Below, piece after piece: positions 13,800-14,418 of a DNA stretch of 14,418 bases. The position numbers were made by a program, and so were the translations under genes. Under the pieces are notes generated by a model that saw nothing but the letters and a program-made list of their open reading frames with translations, had not been told where the DNA came from and made no database searches. Every line of letters starts with the position of its first letter. Position 1 is the stretch's first letter. The stretch is from assembly GCA_945827465.1 (NCBI GenBank), contig CALZOH010000063.1:1-14418 (forward strand), read 5' to 3'. This DNA comes from an uncultured Prevotellaceae bacterium. GTDB taxonomy: Bacteria; Bacteroidota; Bacteroidia; Bacteroidales; Bacteroidaceae.

Positions 13800-14418
13800 A
13801 TGGAAGGAAAAGCGTTGAAAGGTTGTCCGATAGGAACCCAGACATTTGAGAAGTTGCGTGAAGGCGATATGCTCTACATTGATAAGACAGAGTATATCCA
13901 TCGGATGGTACACAGCACAAATACTTATTTTTTCTTGAGCCGTCCGCGTCGTTTCGGAAAATCCCTCTTGACTTCTACCCTGAAGAGTTACTTTGAAGGC
14001 CGCCAGGATTTGTTCGAGGGTTTGGCCATTGAGCAATATGAAAAGGAATGGACGAAGCATCCGGTCCTCCATTTCGATATGAGCTACGCCAAGCATGTGG
14101 ACGAGGAGCATTTGAAGGCCATGCTGGATCGTCAACTCACAAAATACGAAAAGGTATATCACATAAAAGATAACACGTCACCGTCATTATCTGTTCGGTT
14201 GTCTGCGCTCATTGAACAAGCCAATGATCAAACCGGAGAGAAGGTGGTGGTCTTGATTGACGAATATGATGCCCCTTTGCTTGACGTGATACATGAGGAC
14301 GAGAACCTTCCGAAGTTACGTCAGATTATGCGCGACTTCTATTCTCCGCTTAAGGCCTGCGACCCTTACCTTCGCTTTGTATTCCTGACGGGTATCACCA
14401 AGTTCTCCCAACTGAGTA
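13800..14418 (+). CDS. AAA-ATPase-like / PD-(D/E)XK nuclease family protein (partial, runs off the right edge)
   Basis: 206 complete codons are visible. The N-terminus is the AAA-ATPase-like domain (PF09820 type): GCPIGTQTFEKLREGDMLYIDKT (9-31), a phosphate-binding loop RPRRFGKSLL (48-57), a Walker-B-like segment VVVLIDEYDAPLL (about 149-161) and FLTGITKFSQLS at the edge. Family members are about 500-600 residues long and usually end in a PD-(D/E)XK nuclease domain, which would lie beyond the window. The family is very abundant and often multicopy in Prevotella and Bacteroides; its cellular role is not established. It is a separate transcription unit, isolated from the glycosidase operon by the strong terminator. 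The start is set by the AGGAGGA site. The gene is intact as far as seen. Confidence 0.92.
   Translation, partial: MEGKALKGCPIGTQTFEKLREGDMLYIDKTEYIHRMVHSTNTYFFLSRPRRFGKSLLTSTLKSYFEGRQDLFEGLAIEQYEKEWTKHPVLHFDMSYAKHVDEEHLKAMLDRQLTKYEKVYHIKDNTSPSLSVRLSALIEQANDQTGEKVVVLIDEYDAPLLDVIHEDENLPKLRQIMRDFYSPLKACDPYLRFVFLTGITKFSQLS

Noticed and set aside
13785..14162. 125-codon minus-strand frame at the right edge
   Set aside because: It is antisense to the AAA-ATPase-like gene, which has a promoter, ribosome binding site and conserved motifs.
1..14418. tRNA, rRNA or riboswitch
   Set aside because: No cloverleaf, rRNA signature or known riboswitch core was recognised by eye on either strand; a covariance-model search could not be run.

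Overview
The window looks like chromosomal DNA of a Bacteroidota member, most likely a Bacteroidales/Prevotella-type gut or oral organism. Three things suggest this: promoters of the Bacteroidota form (TAnnTTTG at -7 with a TTTG-like box about 19-21 bp upstream); several lipoproteins with an acid-rich stretch right after the lipidated cysteine, the surface-export signal of this phylum; and gene families typical of the group (SUMF1/PvdO-like secreted protein, NamZ/DUF1343, GH20 hexosaminidase, AAA-ATPase-like/PD-(D/E)XK protein). The exact species cannot be read from the sequence.

Layout. 1-839 has no convincing gene but carries three copies of a palindrome-ended repeat (a REP/MITE-like element; a fourth core copy lies at 1942). 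840-1727 (+) is a secreted SUMF1-fold protein whose C-terminus looks like the variable region of a diversity-generating-retroelement target. 1728-2018 lies between convergent genes and is full of hairpins. 2019-8441 (-) is a tight four-gene operon of predicted surface lipoproteins: a 762-aa protein of unknown function with a BACON-like N-terminus, a 305-aa unknown, a BMP/Med-family ligand-binding lipoprotein, and a 712-aa fusion of a type-1 periplasmic-binding-protein domain to a legumain-like C13 cysteine peptidase. 8650-10232 (-) is an OmpR-type response regulator followed by its histidine kinase, directly upstream of and co-oriented with the lipoprotein operon. 10432-13576 (+), divergent from the regulator, is a pair of exo-glycosidases: NamZ (exo-N-acetylmuramidase) and a GH20 beta-N-acetylhexosaminidase, closed by a strong terminator. 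From 13800 a new transcription unit starts with an AAA-ATPase-like/PD-(D/E)XK protein that runs off the window.

How the genes may work together. The glycosidase pair could strip MurNAc and GlcNAc alternately from peptidoglycan fragments. The lipoprotein operon is the most unusual part. It has two adjacent type-1 binding-protein folds, one fused to a caspase-clan protease with an intact His-Cys dyad, no transporter permease, and a two-component system next door. A ligand-sensing surface protease is a reasonable hypothesis, but it is inference. A run of eight G in the signal-peptide codons of the first operon gene could make the cassette phase variable.
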